A program made the translations under genes and the position numbers. A stretch of DNA of 64,000 nucleotides from Lysobacter enzymogenes (GTDB lineage Bacteria > Pseudomonadota > Gammaproteobacteria > Xanthomonadales > Xanthomonadaceae): positions 620,001-684,000 of the forward strand of contig NZ_CP067395.1 of NCBI RefSeq assembly GCF_017355525.1, given 5' to 3'. Below, in pieces: positions 17,469-26,767 of this stretch. The notes under the pieces are model-generated. The model saw only the letters and a program-made list of their open reading frames with translations, searched no databases and was not told where the DNA came from. The stretch's first letter is position 1; every line of letters starts with the position of its first letter.

Positions 17469-18566
17469 ATGATCAAGATTTCGGGCGTCGCGGCCTTGGC
17501 CGCCATCGTCGGACTCGGCGGCTGCGCGCTCGCGCCGGGCCAGTACATCTCGCCGGGACAGTTCGCCGGCAGCGAGCTGGCGCGCGACGGGCACATCGAG
17601 ATGGTGTCGATCACGCCCGAGTTCCTGTCCGCGCAGCAGCGGGTGGAGACCTCGATCCCGATCGAGCTGATGTCGTACCAGCCCGAGGCCTACCGCATCG
17701 GCCGCGGCGACACCTTGTACATCACCATCTGGGACCATCCCGAACTGACTTCGCCGGCCGGTACCCAGCAGCAGACCGCGGCCAACGGCCGCTTGGTGCG
17801 GCCCGACGGCACCTTGTTCTATCCCTATGTCGGCATGATCCGCGCCGAGGGCCTGACCATCGAGGAACTGCGCGCGCAGATCACTTCGCGCATCGCCCAT
17901 TACGTGCAGAGCCCGCAGGTCGACGTCAGCATCATCGACTACGGCAGCCAGCGGGTGACCTTGCAGGGCGCCTTCGTCAAGACCGAGCGCCAGTCGATCA
18001 CCGCCACGCCCTTGACCCTGGCCCAGGCGATCGGCGCGGCCACGGTCGATCCGATCCGCGCCGACCTGGCCGGCTTCGTGCTGACCCGCGACGGCCGCCA
18101 GTACCACCTCGACCTCGACGAGCTCAACCGCGGCGGTTCGGTCGCCAAGGACATCTACCTCAAGGCCGGCGATCACCTGTTCCTGCCGTACAACGACCGC
18201 AAGGAAGTGTATGTGGTCGGCGAAGTGGTGCGGCCGCAGGCGATGACCTTCAAGACCACCGACCTGACCCTGACCCAGGCGCTGGGCCGCGCCGGCGGGC
18301 TCAATCCGCTGACCGCCAAGGGCGATTCGGTCTACGTCATCCGCGGCGTCGAGACCCAGGACAAAGAGCCGGCGAAGATCTTCCACCTCAGCGCCAAGTC
18401 GCCGGCGGCGTTCGCGCTCGGCAGCCGGTTCCACGTGCGCGCCGGCGACGTGGTGTTCGTCGGTCCGGCCGGGGTGACCCGCTGGAACCGCTTCGTCAAC
18501 CAGTTGCTGCCGCTGTCCAACATCGTCAACAACGCCGCCAACACCCAGGACCTGCTGGATCGCTGA
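17469..18566 (+). CDS. Wza/GumB-like outer-membrane polysaccharide export lipoprotein
   Basis: A 365-residue secreted lipoprotein. The signal peptide ends in LGGC, making Cys19 the lipidated residue. It has the polysaccharide-export (Poly_export) domain with YRIGRGDTLYITIWDHPELT, followed by SLBB repeats (around VTLQGAFVKTERQSI and VYVVGEVVRPQAMTF). Its C-terminal segment (WNRFVNQLLPLSNIVNNA) looks like the short amphipathic helix that crosses the outer membrane in Wza. It forms the export channel that docks on the Wzc-like protein. ATG 17469 was chosen for the lipoprotein signal; the open frame extends upstream to 17208 without one. It is transcribed away from the rest of the locus. Confidence 0.9.
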   Translation: MIKISGVAALAAIVGLGGCALAPGQYISPGQFAGSELARDGHIEMVSITPEFLSAQQRVETSIPIELMSYQPEAYRIGRGDTLYITIWDHPELTSPAGTQQQTAANGRLVRPDGTLFYPYVGMIRAEGLTIEELRAQITSRIAHYVQSPQVDVSIIDYGSQRVTLQGAFVKTERQSITATPLTLAQAIGAATVDPIRADLAGFVLTRDGRQYHLDLDELNRGGSVAKDIYLKAGDHLFLPYNDRKEVYVVGEVVRPQAMTFKTTDLTLTQALGRAGGLNPLTAKGDSVYVIRGVETQDKEPAKIFHLSAKSPAAFALGSRFHVRAGDVVFVGPAGVTRWNRFVNQLLPLSNIVNNAANTQDLLDR

Positions 18567-18573
18567 GCGCGCG

Positions 18574-18590
18574 GCCGCGGCCGCGGCTTT
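18574..18590 (+). terminator. GC-rich stem-loop after the Wza-like gene
   Basis: GCCGC-GGCC-GCGGC followed by TTT, beginning 7 bp after the stop codon. The stem is short and the T tract weak, so terminator function is only possible. Confidence 0.35.
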
Positions 18591-18724
18591 GCGCCATTTG
18601 TCGTCCCGCGCCGGCGGCGCCCGCGGCGCCGTCCGGCGGCGACGCGCGCGCTGCTGCGGCGCGCGCTTGTCTGCTAACTTGGCCGCCTTGCGCCGGAATC
18701 GGACGCGAAAGGGAGCGGCGGCAC

Positions 18725-20566
18725 TTGGAAGGGGATTCGCAAGGCAATTACGCGCAGCTGCGCACCGCCGGGGTCGACCTGGGCGGGCTGATGACCGTGC
18801 TGGGCCAGCATCTGTATTCGACCCCGCTGGTGGCGCTGCGCGAACTGGTGCAGAACGCGCACGACTCGATCGTGCGGCGGCGGCTGGAAGACCCGCAGGC
18901 GCCGGCGGCGCCGCGCATCGTCGTCGCCGGCGACATCGCCGCGCGCACGGTGCGGGTGACCGACACCGGCACCGGCCTCACCGACGACGAGATCCATCAG
19001 TACCTGGCCACGGTCGGCGTCGGCTACACCCGCGGCCTGCGCCAGGCCGGCGCCGGCGAGGACGAACTGATCGGCATGTTCGGCCTGGGCTTTCTGTCGG
19101 CGTTCGTGATCGCCGAGCGGGTCACCGTGCACACCACCTCGTACCAGCAGCCGCAGCGCGGCTGGCGCTACCAGTCCAGCAACGGCGAGCAGTACACGCT
19201 GAGCCCGGCGCCGGCGCGCGAGGTCGGCACCACGGTCGAGCTGCTGCTGCGTCCGGAACATGCGCGGCTGGCCGGCGAGGACTATCTGGCGCGGGTGCTC
19301 GGCCGCTATTGCGCGCTGCTGCGGGTGCCGATCTTCGTCGGCGCCGGCGCTGCGGCGGTCAATCCCGAACCGCCGCCGTGGCGCGACCCCGAGGCCGGCG
19401 CCAGCGAGCATCCGGTGCAGGCGCGCAAGCGCCAGCTCAGTTTCGCCAGCCGCTTCGAATCGCAGTTCGAGCCGATCTGCGCGCTGCCGGTGGCGTCGCC
19501 CGAGAACGACCTGCGCGGCCTGCTGTGGGTGCAGGACGGCGGCACCTACGGCAACAGCGACAACCGCAACCTGTCGGTGTTCGTGCGCGGCATGCTGCTC
19601 GACGACGATGCTCGCGAGCTGTTGCCGAGCTGGGCCGGTTTCGCCGGCGGCGTGGTCGAATCCAGCCGGCTGATGCCGACCGCCAGCCGCGAGGACCTGC
19701 AACGCAACGAGGCCTACCGCGCGGCCCAGCACGCCATCGCCGAGGCGCTGATCACCGGCCTGGCCAGCCTGGCGCGCGAACAGCCCGAGGCGTGGCGGCG
19801 GATCCTGGCGCGGCACAACGAATCATTGCTCGGCGCGGCGCTGTGCGATGCGCGCCTGTTCGAACTGCTGGCCGCCGAGGTGCGCATTCCCAGTTCGCAC
19901 GGCGAACTGCGCGCCGGCGCGCTGCGCCGCGAGGGCGTGATCCATGTCGGCCTCGGCAGCGGCGGCTTCGAGGACATGCTGTTCCGCATGCTCGGCGTCC
20001 CGGTCGCGCGCGGCGACCGTTATGCGGTGCTGCCGTTCCTGCGCCAGTGGGTGCAGCGCCACGGCGGGCGCCTGATCGAGATCGGCACCGAGCAGGGCAA
20101 CCGCCAGCTGTTCACCGAGCAGACCTTGCCGGCGCAGGAGCTGGAATGGTTGCGCGAGGTGCTCGGCGACGGCGAGCGGCTGGTGCCGGCGCGCTTCGCC
20201 CCGACCGAGCTGCCGCTGATGGCGGTGCCCGACCGCGAGGCCGAGCTCAAGCGCCGGCTGGAGAGCGACGAAGCCGACAAGCGCATCTCGATGACCGCGC
20301 TGCGGCTGGTGCGCGGCTTCACCGCCGGCATCGACGGCTCGGCGCCGGCGCGCCTGTACGTCAACCTCGACAATCCGGCGATGGCAGCCTTGCTCGACAC
20401 CGCGCGGCGCGATCCGGACGCGGCCCTGCCGGCCGCGCGGCTGCTGCGCGCGGTCAAGCAATTGATGGACAGCCACAGCGAGGCCGACGGCCAGGGCCCG
20501 CGCCTCAACGGCGCGCTCGCGGCCATCGGCGAGAGCGCGCTGCGGCTGTTGCCGCCGGCGCCCTGA
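18725..20566 (+). CDS. HSP90-family (HtpG-like) ATPase
   Basis: A 613-residue protein with the GHKL ATP site of HSP90: LRELVQNAHDS near residues 38-48 (Mg-coordinating Asn), VTDTGTGLTDDEI near residue 79 and GMFGLGFLSAF near residue 117. The rest follows the HSP90 middle-domain plan, but similarity to classical HtpG looks low outside the ATP motifs. TTG at 18725 is taken as start. AAGGGAG lies about 8 bp upstream, and the first internal Met (residue 22) would remove sequence expected before the ATP-binding helix. The next gene, 119 bp downstream, encodes a large helical-repeat protein. HSP90s commonly work with TPR partners, so the pair may act together. Confidence 0.85.
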   Translation: MEGDSQGNYAQLRTAGVDLGGLMTVLGQHLYSTPLVALRELVQNAHDSIVRRRLEDPQAPAAPRIVVAGDIAARTVRVTDTGTGLTDDEIHQYLATVGVGYTRGLRQAGAGEDELIGMFGLGFLSAFVIAERVTVHTTSYQQPQRGWRYQSSNGEQYTLSPAPAREVGTTVELLLRPEHARLAGEDYLARVLGRYCALLRVPIFVGAGAAAVNPEPPPWRDPEAGASEHPVQARKRQLSFASRFESQFEPICALPVASPENDLRGLLWVQDGGTYGNSDNRNLSVFVRGMLLDDDARELLPSWAGFAGGVVESSRLMPTASREDLQRNEAYRAAQHAIAEALITGLASLAREQPEAWRRILARHNESLLGAALCDARLFELLAAEVRIPSSHGELRAGALRREGVIHVGLGSGGFEDMLFRMLGVPVARGDRYAVLPFLRQWVQRHGGRLIEIGTEQGNRQLFTEQTLPAQELEWLREVLGDGERLVPARFAPTELPLMAVPDREAELKRRLESDEADKRISMTALRLVRGFTAGIDGSAPARLYVNLDNPAMAALLDTARRDPDAALPAARLLRAVKQLMDSHSEADGQGPRLNGALAAIGESALRLLPPAP

Positions 20567-20685
20567 GCTTTCGCGCCGGCCTTGCCGAGGAGACGGCGGC
20601 CGGCGCGACGCGCGCGCGACCGGCGCGCGCACGAGTTTCCTACCACCCATTCGCCAAAGCGGCACAGCCAAACGGGGACCCCGAT

Positions 20686-22980
20686 ATGGACATCTTCCAG
20701 TGGATCGAAGACCTCAGCGATGAGCTCAACGAGGCCGGCCAATACCGGCTGGTCGAACTGATCAACCGCATTCCGCACGAACTGCACGACAACCATCCCG
20801 AACGGGTCGAGGCGATGCTGCCGGAGGCGCTGGCCGCCGCGCGCGCCTTGCAGCATCCGTGGCTGGAAGTGTTCTTCCGCCACTGGGGCCTGCAGAACCG
20901 CATGCGCAACCTCGCCGAAGGCGAGAAGGCGCTGCCCGAGGCGGTGTCTTTGCTGGAGTTCGCCCACCGCGACCAGACCCAGCAATGCCCGCAGTCGGTG
21001 TGCGTGACCCAGGACATCGCGATCTGCTACGGCAACGTCGACGGCCCGGGCTGGGTGCCCGAGCGGCTCGCGGTCAGCGAGGAAACGCTGGCGCGGATCG
21101 AGCCCAGCCGCGCCTGCTACGACTGCATCAGCCGCGAGTACGCGCTGGCGCTGATGGACGACGGCCGCGCCGGCGAGGCCATCGGCTACCTGCAGACGCA
21201 GGAGCAGAACATGCGCCGCGACGGCGCCGAGCCGGGCGTGGCCTATCGCGAAACCCAGGCCGCGGCGCTGTTCCGCGCCGGCCGTTACGACGAGGCGCTG
21301 GCCGGGCTCGCTTCGATCGACGCCGACGACATGCTCGACGACGACGACGGCGACCGGCTCAGCCGGCAGACCTTCCGCGCGCTGATCCTGGCCCGGCAGG
21401 GACGCATCGACGAGGCCTGGGAGGCCTTGCCCGAGTACGGCCCGCTGATCGTGCCGCTGCTGTATCCGCGCTGGTCCGAGGCGGTCGCGCTGATCGCGCA
21501 GGCGCGGCCGGAGCACAACCACTGGCGCCTGGGCCGCCTGCTGATGTCGATGGCCGCGCACATGGACCAGGGCGGCGCGCACCGGCGCTGCATCGAGCTG
21601 GCGCTGCGCCACGGCGAACTGGCGCTGCTGCGCAACGCGCCGTGGAGCGCGCGCCGCGCGCTCGAACTGGCGCGCCGCCATCAGCCCAAGCTGCGCGCCG
21701 ATCTCGGCGCGGCCGCGCAGATCGACGCGTTCGCCACGCGCATCGACGCGCTCGCCGGCGCCGAGTTCGCGTTGCCGATGCCGGCCGAAGACGTGTACCT
21801 GCACGTGCGCGGCAACGAAGGCTCCGACCCGGAGCAGGACATGGAACTGCTGCAGGCCGCCTACGCCCAGCGCCGCGACGACGACGCCCTGGCCGGGCTG
21901 CTGGCCTCGGCGATGCTGGCCTGCGGCGCGCGCGAGGAAGCGCTGGCGCATCTGTGGGACTTCGTCGGCCGGCATCCCGAATCGGACGAATCGCCGCCGT
22001 CGCAATTGCTGGAACAACTGCTCGACGGCGACGACGCCAGCGTCCAGGTCGAACGCCTGGCCGCGCTGGTGCAGCCGCAGCGCGCGCCGTTCGCGCACTG
22101 GTGCCGGGCGCAGCTGGCGTTCCGCCATGCGCGCTGGCGCGAGGTCGGCGAGCACGTGCAGCGCCTGCTCGACGCCGCGCCCGAGTCGCTCGGCGCGCGC
22201 CGGCTGTGGGCGCGCGCGGCGATGGAGGCCAACGATTTCGCCCAGGCGGTCGATCTGTACGCGGATCTGGCCGAGCGCTCCGAGCAACCCGGCAGCGACG
22301 ATTGGGACCTGATGACCGCGGCCAGCGCCGCCGGCGACTGGGCCGCGGTGCGGCGCAGCGCCGCGCGCCTGGGCATGGAACTCAGCGGCAGCGAAGGCCC
22401 GGTGCGCGAAACCTGGGGCTGGCTGCGGGTGCGCTACGAGCGCGACGGCGAAAGCTACGACTGCCTGGCCCGCCGCACCGGCCCGGTCACCGCGCAGGTG
22501 ATGACGGTGGCGCCGCCGGGCCGCACCCAGCACGTGCGCGACGAGATCGTGTTCGACGCCGCGCCGCTGGAAGCCGCGCCGGAGGACGAGGCCGAACGCG
22601 AGCGCTGGCTGGCGCCGTTCCGGGTGGTGCACACCTCGCACCGCGCCGATTACCGCTGCTGGTTCGTCGACGGCGCGCATCCCGGCGAAGCGCCGTTCGA
22701 AGCGCTGCGCGAGGCGGCGGAGACGCTGGACTGGTCGCTGTGGGTGCGCAGCGGCGAGGACTACCGCGTGCGCGACCCGGCCAGCGAGGAAGACGAGGCG
22801 CTGCCCGGCGTGTACTTCTTCCTGGCCACGCCGCCGCAGCTGGCCCCGGCCGAGGTCGACCGGCGCCTGCACGAACTCACCGCCGGCTTCGAGCATCCGC
22901 TGAGCTGGCCGCAGTTGGCCGAACAGGCCGGCGCGGATGTGGCGCGGCATGAGGCGGTGATCGAGGCGTACGGGCTTTGA
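20686..22980 (+). CDS. Large TPR-like helical-repeat protein
   Basis: A 764-residue protein with no signal peptide. It consists mostly of paired helices of about 34 residues with TPR spacing (examples: YALALMDDGRAGEAIGYL, AALFRAGRYDEALAGL, AREEALAHLWDFV, WARAAMEANDFAQAVDLY). A C-terminal non-repeat domain starts at about residue 560 (YERDGESYDCLARRTGPV onward), for which I recognise no family. ATG 20686 was chosen because the helical fold begins there (MDIFQWIEDLSDEL) and GGGGAC precedes it; the frame is open far upstream, but as a shadow of the HSP90-like gene. Probably in an operon with that gene, as a co-chaperone or scaffold; this is inferred from context. Confidence 0.75.
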   Translation: MDIFQWIEDLSDELNEAGQYRLVELINRIPHELHDNHPERVEAMLPEALAAARALQHPWLEVFFRHWGLQNRMRNLAEGEKALPEAVSLLEFAHRDQTQQCPQSVCVTQDIAICYGNVDGPGWVPERLAVSEETLARIEPSRACYDCISREYALALMDDGRAGEAIGYLQTQEQNMRRDGAEPGVAYRETQAAALFRAGRYDEALAGLASIDADDMLDDDDGDRLSRQTFRALILARQGRIDEAWEALPEYGPLIVPLLYPRWSEAVALIAQARPEHNHWRLGRLLMSMAAHMDQGGAHRRCIELALRHGELALLRNAPWSARRALELARRHQPKLRADLGAAAQIDAFATRIDALAGAEFALPMPAEDVYLHVRGNEGSDPEQDMELLQAAYAQRRDDDALAGLLASAMLACGAREEALAHLWDFVGRHPESDESPPSQLLEQLLDGDDASVQVERLAALVQPQRAPFAHWCRAQLAFRHARWREVGEHVQRLLDAAPESLGARRLWARAAMEANDFAQAVDLYADLAERSEQPGSDDWDLMTAASAAGDWAAVRRSAARLGMELSGSEGPVRETWGWLRVRYERDGESYDCLARRTGPVTAQVMTVAPPGRTQHVRDEIVFDAAPLEAAPEDEAERERWLAPFRVVHTSHRADYRCWFVDGAHPGEAPFEALREAAETLDWSLWVRSGEDYRVRDPASEEDEALPGVYFFLATPPQLAPAEVDRRLHELTAGFEHPLSWPQLAEQAGADVARHEAVIEAYGL

Positions 22981-23299
22981 TGCCCTGGATAGGGACGCGA
23001 TGACCGGCGGGCGACAGCGCCGCGCCTGAGGCCGCTTGCGGGCGCTCGCCCGCATCCGGCTTGCCGCAGCGATCGCCTTCGGCGCGGCGCAGGACCGCGC
23101 TGCCGCCGGAGCGGGGCATCGCAGCGCCTGCGACCCGGGCGGCGCAGGCTGGCGCTCGCCGGCGGCCGCGGCGATTCTTGCTACATTCGCCTGCGCCTTT
23201 GCCGCGGTCGGGCGGCGCGGATCGAACGGGGAATGCAGCGGCCCGGTCCGCACGGCGGACGGCGGCGCCCGAAAACCAGTGTTCGCACAAGGAGCAGGA
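22981..23299. other. Intergenic region upstream of the NRPS gene
   Basis: 319 bp with no supportable gene. The NRPS ribosome-binding site (AAGGAG at 23289-23294) lies at its end. I see no convincing -35/-10 pair or terminator. Confidence 0.5.
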
Positions 23300-26200
23300 A
23301 TGGAAGACCTGTACAGGGGCGACGCGTCCGCGTCGCCGGTCGAGTCGCCGGCGTTCGCGCCGTTGTTGCGCGAGGTGCTCGGCGCGCACGCCGTCGCCCG
23401 CGCCGGGTACGACAGCTTCGTCCAACTCGGCGGCGATTCGCTCGCCGCGATGACCCTGGCCGCGCGCGCGCAGCGCGAGCACGGCCTGGAACTCTCGCTC
23501 GTCGACCTGCTCGGCAGCGCGCCGCTGGCGGCGGCGTTCGCCGCCGCGCGTGTCGTGCCGGCGGCGCAGGCCGCCCCGGCTGCGCGCGCCGACGCCGACG
23601 ACGCTGCGGTGCCCTTGGGCCAGGAAGCGATGTGGGTGTCGGAGCTGGCGCTGGATGGGCCGCCGCATCACCTGGTGTTCGTGGCCGCCATCGACGGCGC
23701 GGTCGACACCGAAGCGATGTCGCTCGCCGTGGATGCGCTGGTGCGCCGGCACGAAGCGCTGCGCACGGTACTGCGGCACACCTCCGCCGGCCTGCGCGCC
23801 GAACCCTTGCCCGGTCATCGCGGCAGCCTGCGCCTGCTGCGCGCCGAACTGGAGGAAGACAGCGAAGCCGCCGCGCTGGAGCGCGCGCACACGCTCGGCC
23901 GCGAACTGGCGGCGGCGCGTTTCGACCACGAACGCGAGCCCGCGCTGCGCCTGGCGCTGGCGCGGTTCTCGCCGCGCCGGCACGCGTTGCTGCTGTGCGC
24001 GCACCATCTGCTGCTCGACGGCTGGGCGATCGGCTTGCTGCTGCGCGAACTGTTCGCGCGTTACGACGCGGCTTTGCGCGGCGACCCGGCGCTGCAGGGC
24101 GACGAACGGCCGGCGCCGACCCTGCAAGCGCTGCTGCATTGGCAGCGCGGCGAGCGCGAGGCCGGCCGCGACCGCCGCCAGGCCGGGTTCTGGCGCGAAC
24201 GCCTGCGGGACGTGCCGGCGCTGGTCGAACTGGCGTGCGCGCGGCCGCGTCCGCCGATCCAGAATTCCGCCGGCGAGCGATGGCGCTTCGATCTCGGCGC
24301 CGGGCTCAGCGAACGCGTGCGCGCGCTCGCCGCGGCGGCCGGCACCACCGAGTTCGCGCTGCTGCTGTCGGGCTTCGCCGTCGCGCTCAAGCGCCACACC
24401 GGCCTCAGCCGGTTTCCGATCGGGGTGCCGGCGCCGAACCGGCCGACGCCGGAACTGCAGAACCTGATCGGACTGTGCAACAACATCGTGCCCGTGGTGT
24501 TGGAGATCGATGAAGACCGCGACGCGGGGATGCACGCGCGTTCGGTGCAGGCCGCGCTGGCTGCGGCGCTGGCCCACGCCGGCCTGCCGTATGCGCAGAT
24601 CCTGCAGGCCGCCGGCGCGGGCGGCGAGGCCGCGTTCAATCCCTACGTGCAGGTGGTGTTCTCGATGCACGACCGGCTGATCCCGAACCGGCTCAGCGCC
24701 GGCGGCGCGCGGGTCGCGGTCGAGGACGGCTTCGGCGGCCGCGCCGCGTTCGACCTGACCGTGTTCGTCGAACGCGCTGATCCGAGCTTCGCCGGCGAGA
24801 TCGAATTCGCCAGCGCGATCTACGATGCCGCCGCGGTGGCCAACCTGTTCGAAAGCTGGCGCGCGGCGCTGGAGTCGCTGACCGCCGCGCCGCAACGCGC
24901 GCTGGAAGAAACGCGGGCGATTTCCGCAACGCAGCGCGCATTGCTGACGCGGCTCAACGACACTGCGCGGCCGTATCGCGACATCGCCATCGAGGCCGCG
25001 TTCGCGCAGCAGGCGCGCGCCACGCCCGACGCGGCGGCGGTCGAAGACGGCGCGCTGCTGCGCAGCTACCGCCAGCTCGAACGCGACAGCGCGCTGCAAG
25101 CCGCGCGCCTGCGCGCCGCCGGGGTCGGCGAGGGCGATCACGTGCTGCTGCGCCTGGAGCGCTCGTACGCGGAAATCGTCGCCTTGCTCGGGGTGTTGCG
25201 CTGCGGCGCGGCGTATGTCGCGCTGGAGTCCGACCCCGCGCCGGCGCGCTTGCAGGCGATGTGCGAGGCGCTGCGGCCGCGCGCGATCCTCGCCGTCGAC
25301 GGCGACGCGGTCGCCGCGCAGGTCGCCGCGCCGCGCGTGCAGCCGTGGAGCGAGCGCTGGGACGGCGAAGCCGAGCCCGCCGCCGAAGCCGGCCTGGCCG
25401 GCGGCGAGCGCGTCGCCTATGTCGCCTTCACCTCCGGCACCACCGGCACCCCGCGCGGGGTGCGTGTGCCGCATCGCGGGGTGATGCGGCTGATCGAGCG
25501 GCCGGGCTACTGCGAGGCCGGACCGGGACAGCGCATGCTGCGTTTCGCGCCGCTGGCGTTCGACGCCTCCACCTTCGAAGCGTTCGCGCCGTTGGTCGCC
25601 GGTGGCTGCATCGTGGTGCATCCGCCCGGCCTGCCGACGCCGCAGCAACTGGGCGCGTTCCTGAGCGAGCGCGCAGTGACCGCGGCCTGGTTGACCGCCG
25701 GCTTGTTCCGGCTGGTCGCCGACTTCGCCGCCGACCGCCTCGGCAGCCTGCGCTGGCTGCTGGCCGGCGGCGATGTGGTGCCGGCCGCGCAAAGCCGGCG
25801 CGTGCTGCGGCTCAATCCCGGCCTGCGTCTGGTCAACGGCTACGGCCCGACCGAGAACAGCACGTTCACCACCGTGCATTGCCTGGACGACGCGGACGCA
25901 GTCGCCGACCCGCTGCCGATCGGCGTACCGCTGGCCAATACCACGGTATGCGTGCTGGACGAACGCGACCGCGAGTTGCCGCCCGGCGCGATCGGCGAAC
26001 TGCACACCGGCGGCGCCGGACTGGCGTTGGATTATCTGCGCGATCCGGCCCACACCGCCGCGCGTTTCGGCCGCTTCTGCCGCGATCTGCCCGAGCGGCT
26101 GTACCGCACCGGCGATCTGGCCCGGATCGGAGCGGACGGCGTGGTCTATTTCCACGGCCGTCGCGACGGCCAGGTCAAGATCCGCGGCCACCGGGTGGAG

Positions 26201-26767
26201 TTGGAAGACCTGCGCCGCGCGATCCTCGAACTCGCCGGCGTGCGCGACGCCGCGGTGTGCGCGCAAACCGGCGACAGCGGCGACAAGCGCTTGCTCGCCG
26301 CGGTGCTGCCGGCCGCCGGCGCGGCCGCCGACGCCGGGTTCGTCGAAGGCTTGCGCACGCAGTTGAAGCTGAGCCTGCCCGGTTACATGCAGCCGGCGCG
26401 CTGGGTCGTGCTGGAGACGCTGCCGGTGACCCGCAACGGCAAGGTCGATTGGCGCGCGATCGAAGCGCAGGCGCCGGCGCCGGCCGCCGCCGGCGCGCGC
26501 GCGCCCGAGGCCGATGCGCGCGCGCCCGAGCGCCGCGGCTGGCGCGCCGAGCTGGCGCAGATTTTCGCCGAGGTGCTGGAGCTGGAGCGGGCCGAGGACA
26601 GCGACGATTTCTTCGACCTCGGCGGCGACTCGCTGCGCGCCGCGCGCCTGTTGGCGCGCATCCGCGAGACCTGGGAGGCGCAGATCAGCCTGCGCGAGTT
26701 CTATCCGACCCCGACCTTGGCGCACCTGACCGAGCTGCTGGCGCGGCGCATGGAGGTGGCGGCATGA
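23300..26767 (+). CDS. Nonribosomal peptide synthetase, T-C-A-T architecture
   Basis: A 1155-residue protein. Residues about 10-80 are a carrier domain (FVQLGGDSLAAM, phosphopantetheine Ser). About 105-535 is a condensation domain with HHLLLDGW. About 560-1060 is an adenylation domain with FTSGTTGTPRG, NGYGPTENSTF, YRTGDLARIGADG and the core Lys in NGKVDW. About 1080-1150 is a second carrier (FFDLGGDSLRAARL). Aligned by eye to the GrsA Phe domain, the specificity pocket reads D-A-F-W-L-G-G-T-F-(K), close to the known valine code. There is no loading A domain for the first carrier and no in-cis thioesterase, so substrates must enter and leave in trans. ATG 23300 has AAGGAG at ideal spacing. 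The product is unknown. Confidence 0.9.
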   Translation: MEDLYRGDASASPVESPAFAPLLREVLGAHAVARAGYDSFVQLGGDSLAAMTLAARAQREHGLELSLVDLLGSAPLAAAFAAARVVPAAQAAPAARADADDAAVPLGQEAMWVSELALDGPPHHLVFVAAIDGAVDTEAMSLAVDALVRRHEALRTVLRHTSAGLRAEPLPGHRGSLRLLRAELEEDSEAAALERAHTLGRELAAARFDHEREPALRLALARFSPRRHALLLCAHHLLLDGWAIGLLLRELFARYDAALRGDPALQGDERPAPTLQALLHWQRGEREAGRDRRQAGFWRERLRDVPALVELACARPRPPIQNSAGERWRFDLGAGLSERVRALAAAAGTTEFALLLSGFAVALKRHTGLSRFPIGVPAPNRPTPELQNLIGLCNNIVPVVLEIDEDRDAGMHARSVQAALAAALAHAGLPYAQILQAAGAGGEAAFNPYVQVVFSMHDRLIPNRLSAGGARVAVEDGFGGRAAFDLTVFVERADPSFAGEIEFASAIYDAAAVANLFESWRAALESLTAAPQRALEETRAISATQRALLTRLNDTARPYRDIAIEAAFAQQARATPDAAAVEDGALLRSYRQLERDSALQAARLRAAGVGEGDHVLLRLERSYAEIVALLGVLRCGAAYVALESDPAPARLQAMCEALRPRAILAVDGDAVAAQVAAPRVQPWSERWDGEAEPAAEAGLAGGERVAYVAFTSGTTGTPRGVRVPHRGVMRLIERPGYCEAGPGQRMLRFAPLAFDASTFEAFAPLVAGGCIVVHPPGLPTPQQLGAFLSERAVTAAWLTAGLFRLVADFAADRLGSLRWLLAGGDVVPAAQSRRVLRLNPGLRLVNGYGPTENSTFTTVHCLDDADAVADPLPIGVPLANTTVCVLDERDRELPPGAIGELHTGGAGLALDYLRDPAHTAARFGRFCRDLPERLYRTGDLARIGADGVVYFHGRRDGQVKIRGHRVELEDLRRAILELAGVRDAAVCAQTGDSGDKRLLAAVLPAAGAAADAGFVEGLRTQLKLSLPGYMQPARWVVLETLPVTRNGKVDWRAIEAQAPAPAAAGARAPEADARAPERRGWRAELAQIFAEVLELERAEDSDDFFDLGGDSLRAARLLARIRETWEAQISLREFYPTPTLAHLTELLARRMEVAA

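Noticed and set aside
20020..23253. A leftward open frame of about 1080 codons
   Set aside because: Antisense to the HSP90-like and helical-repeat genes, both of which have coherent protein features.
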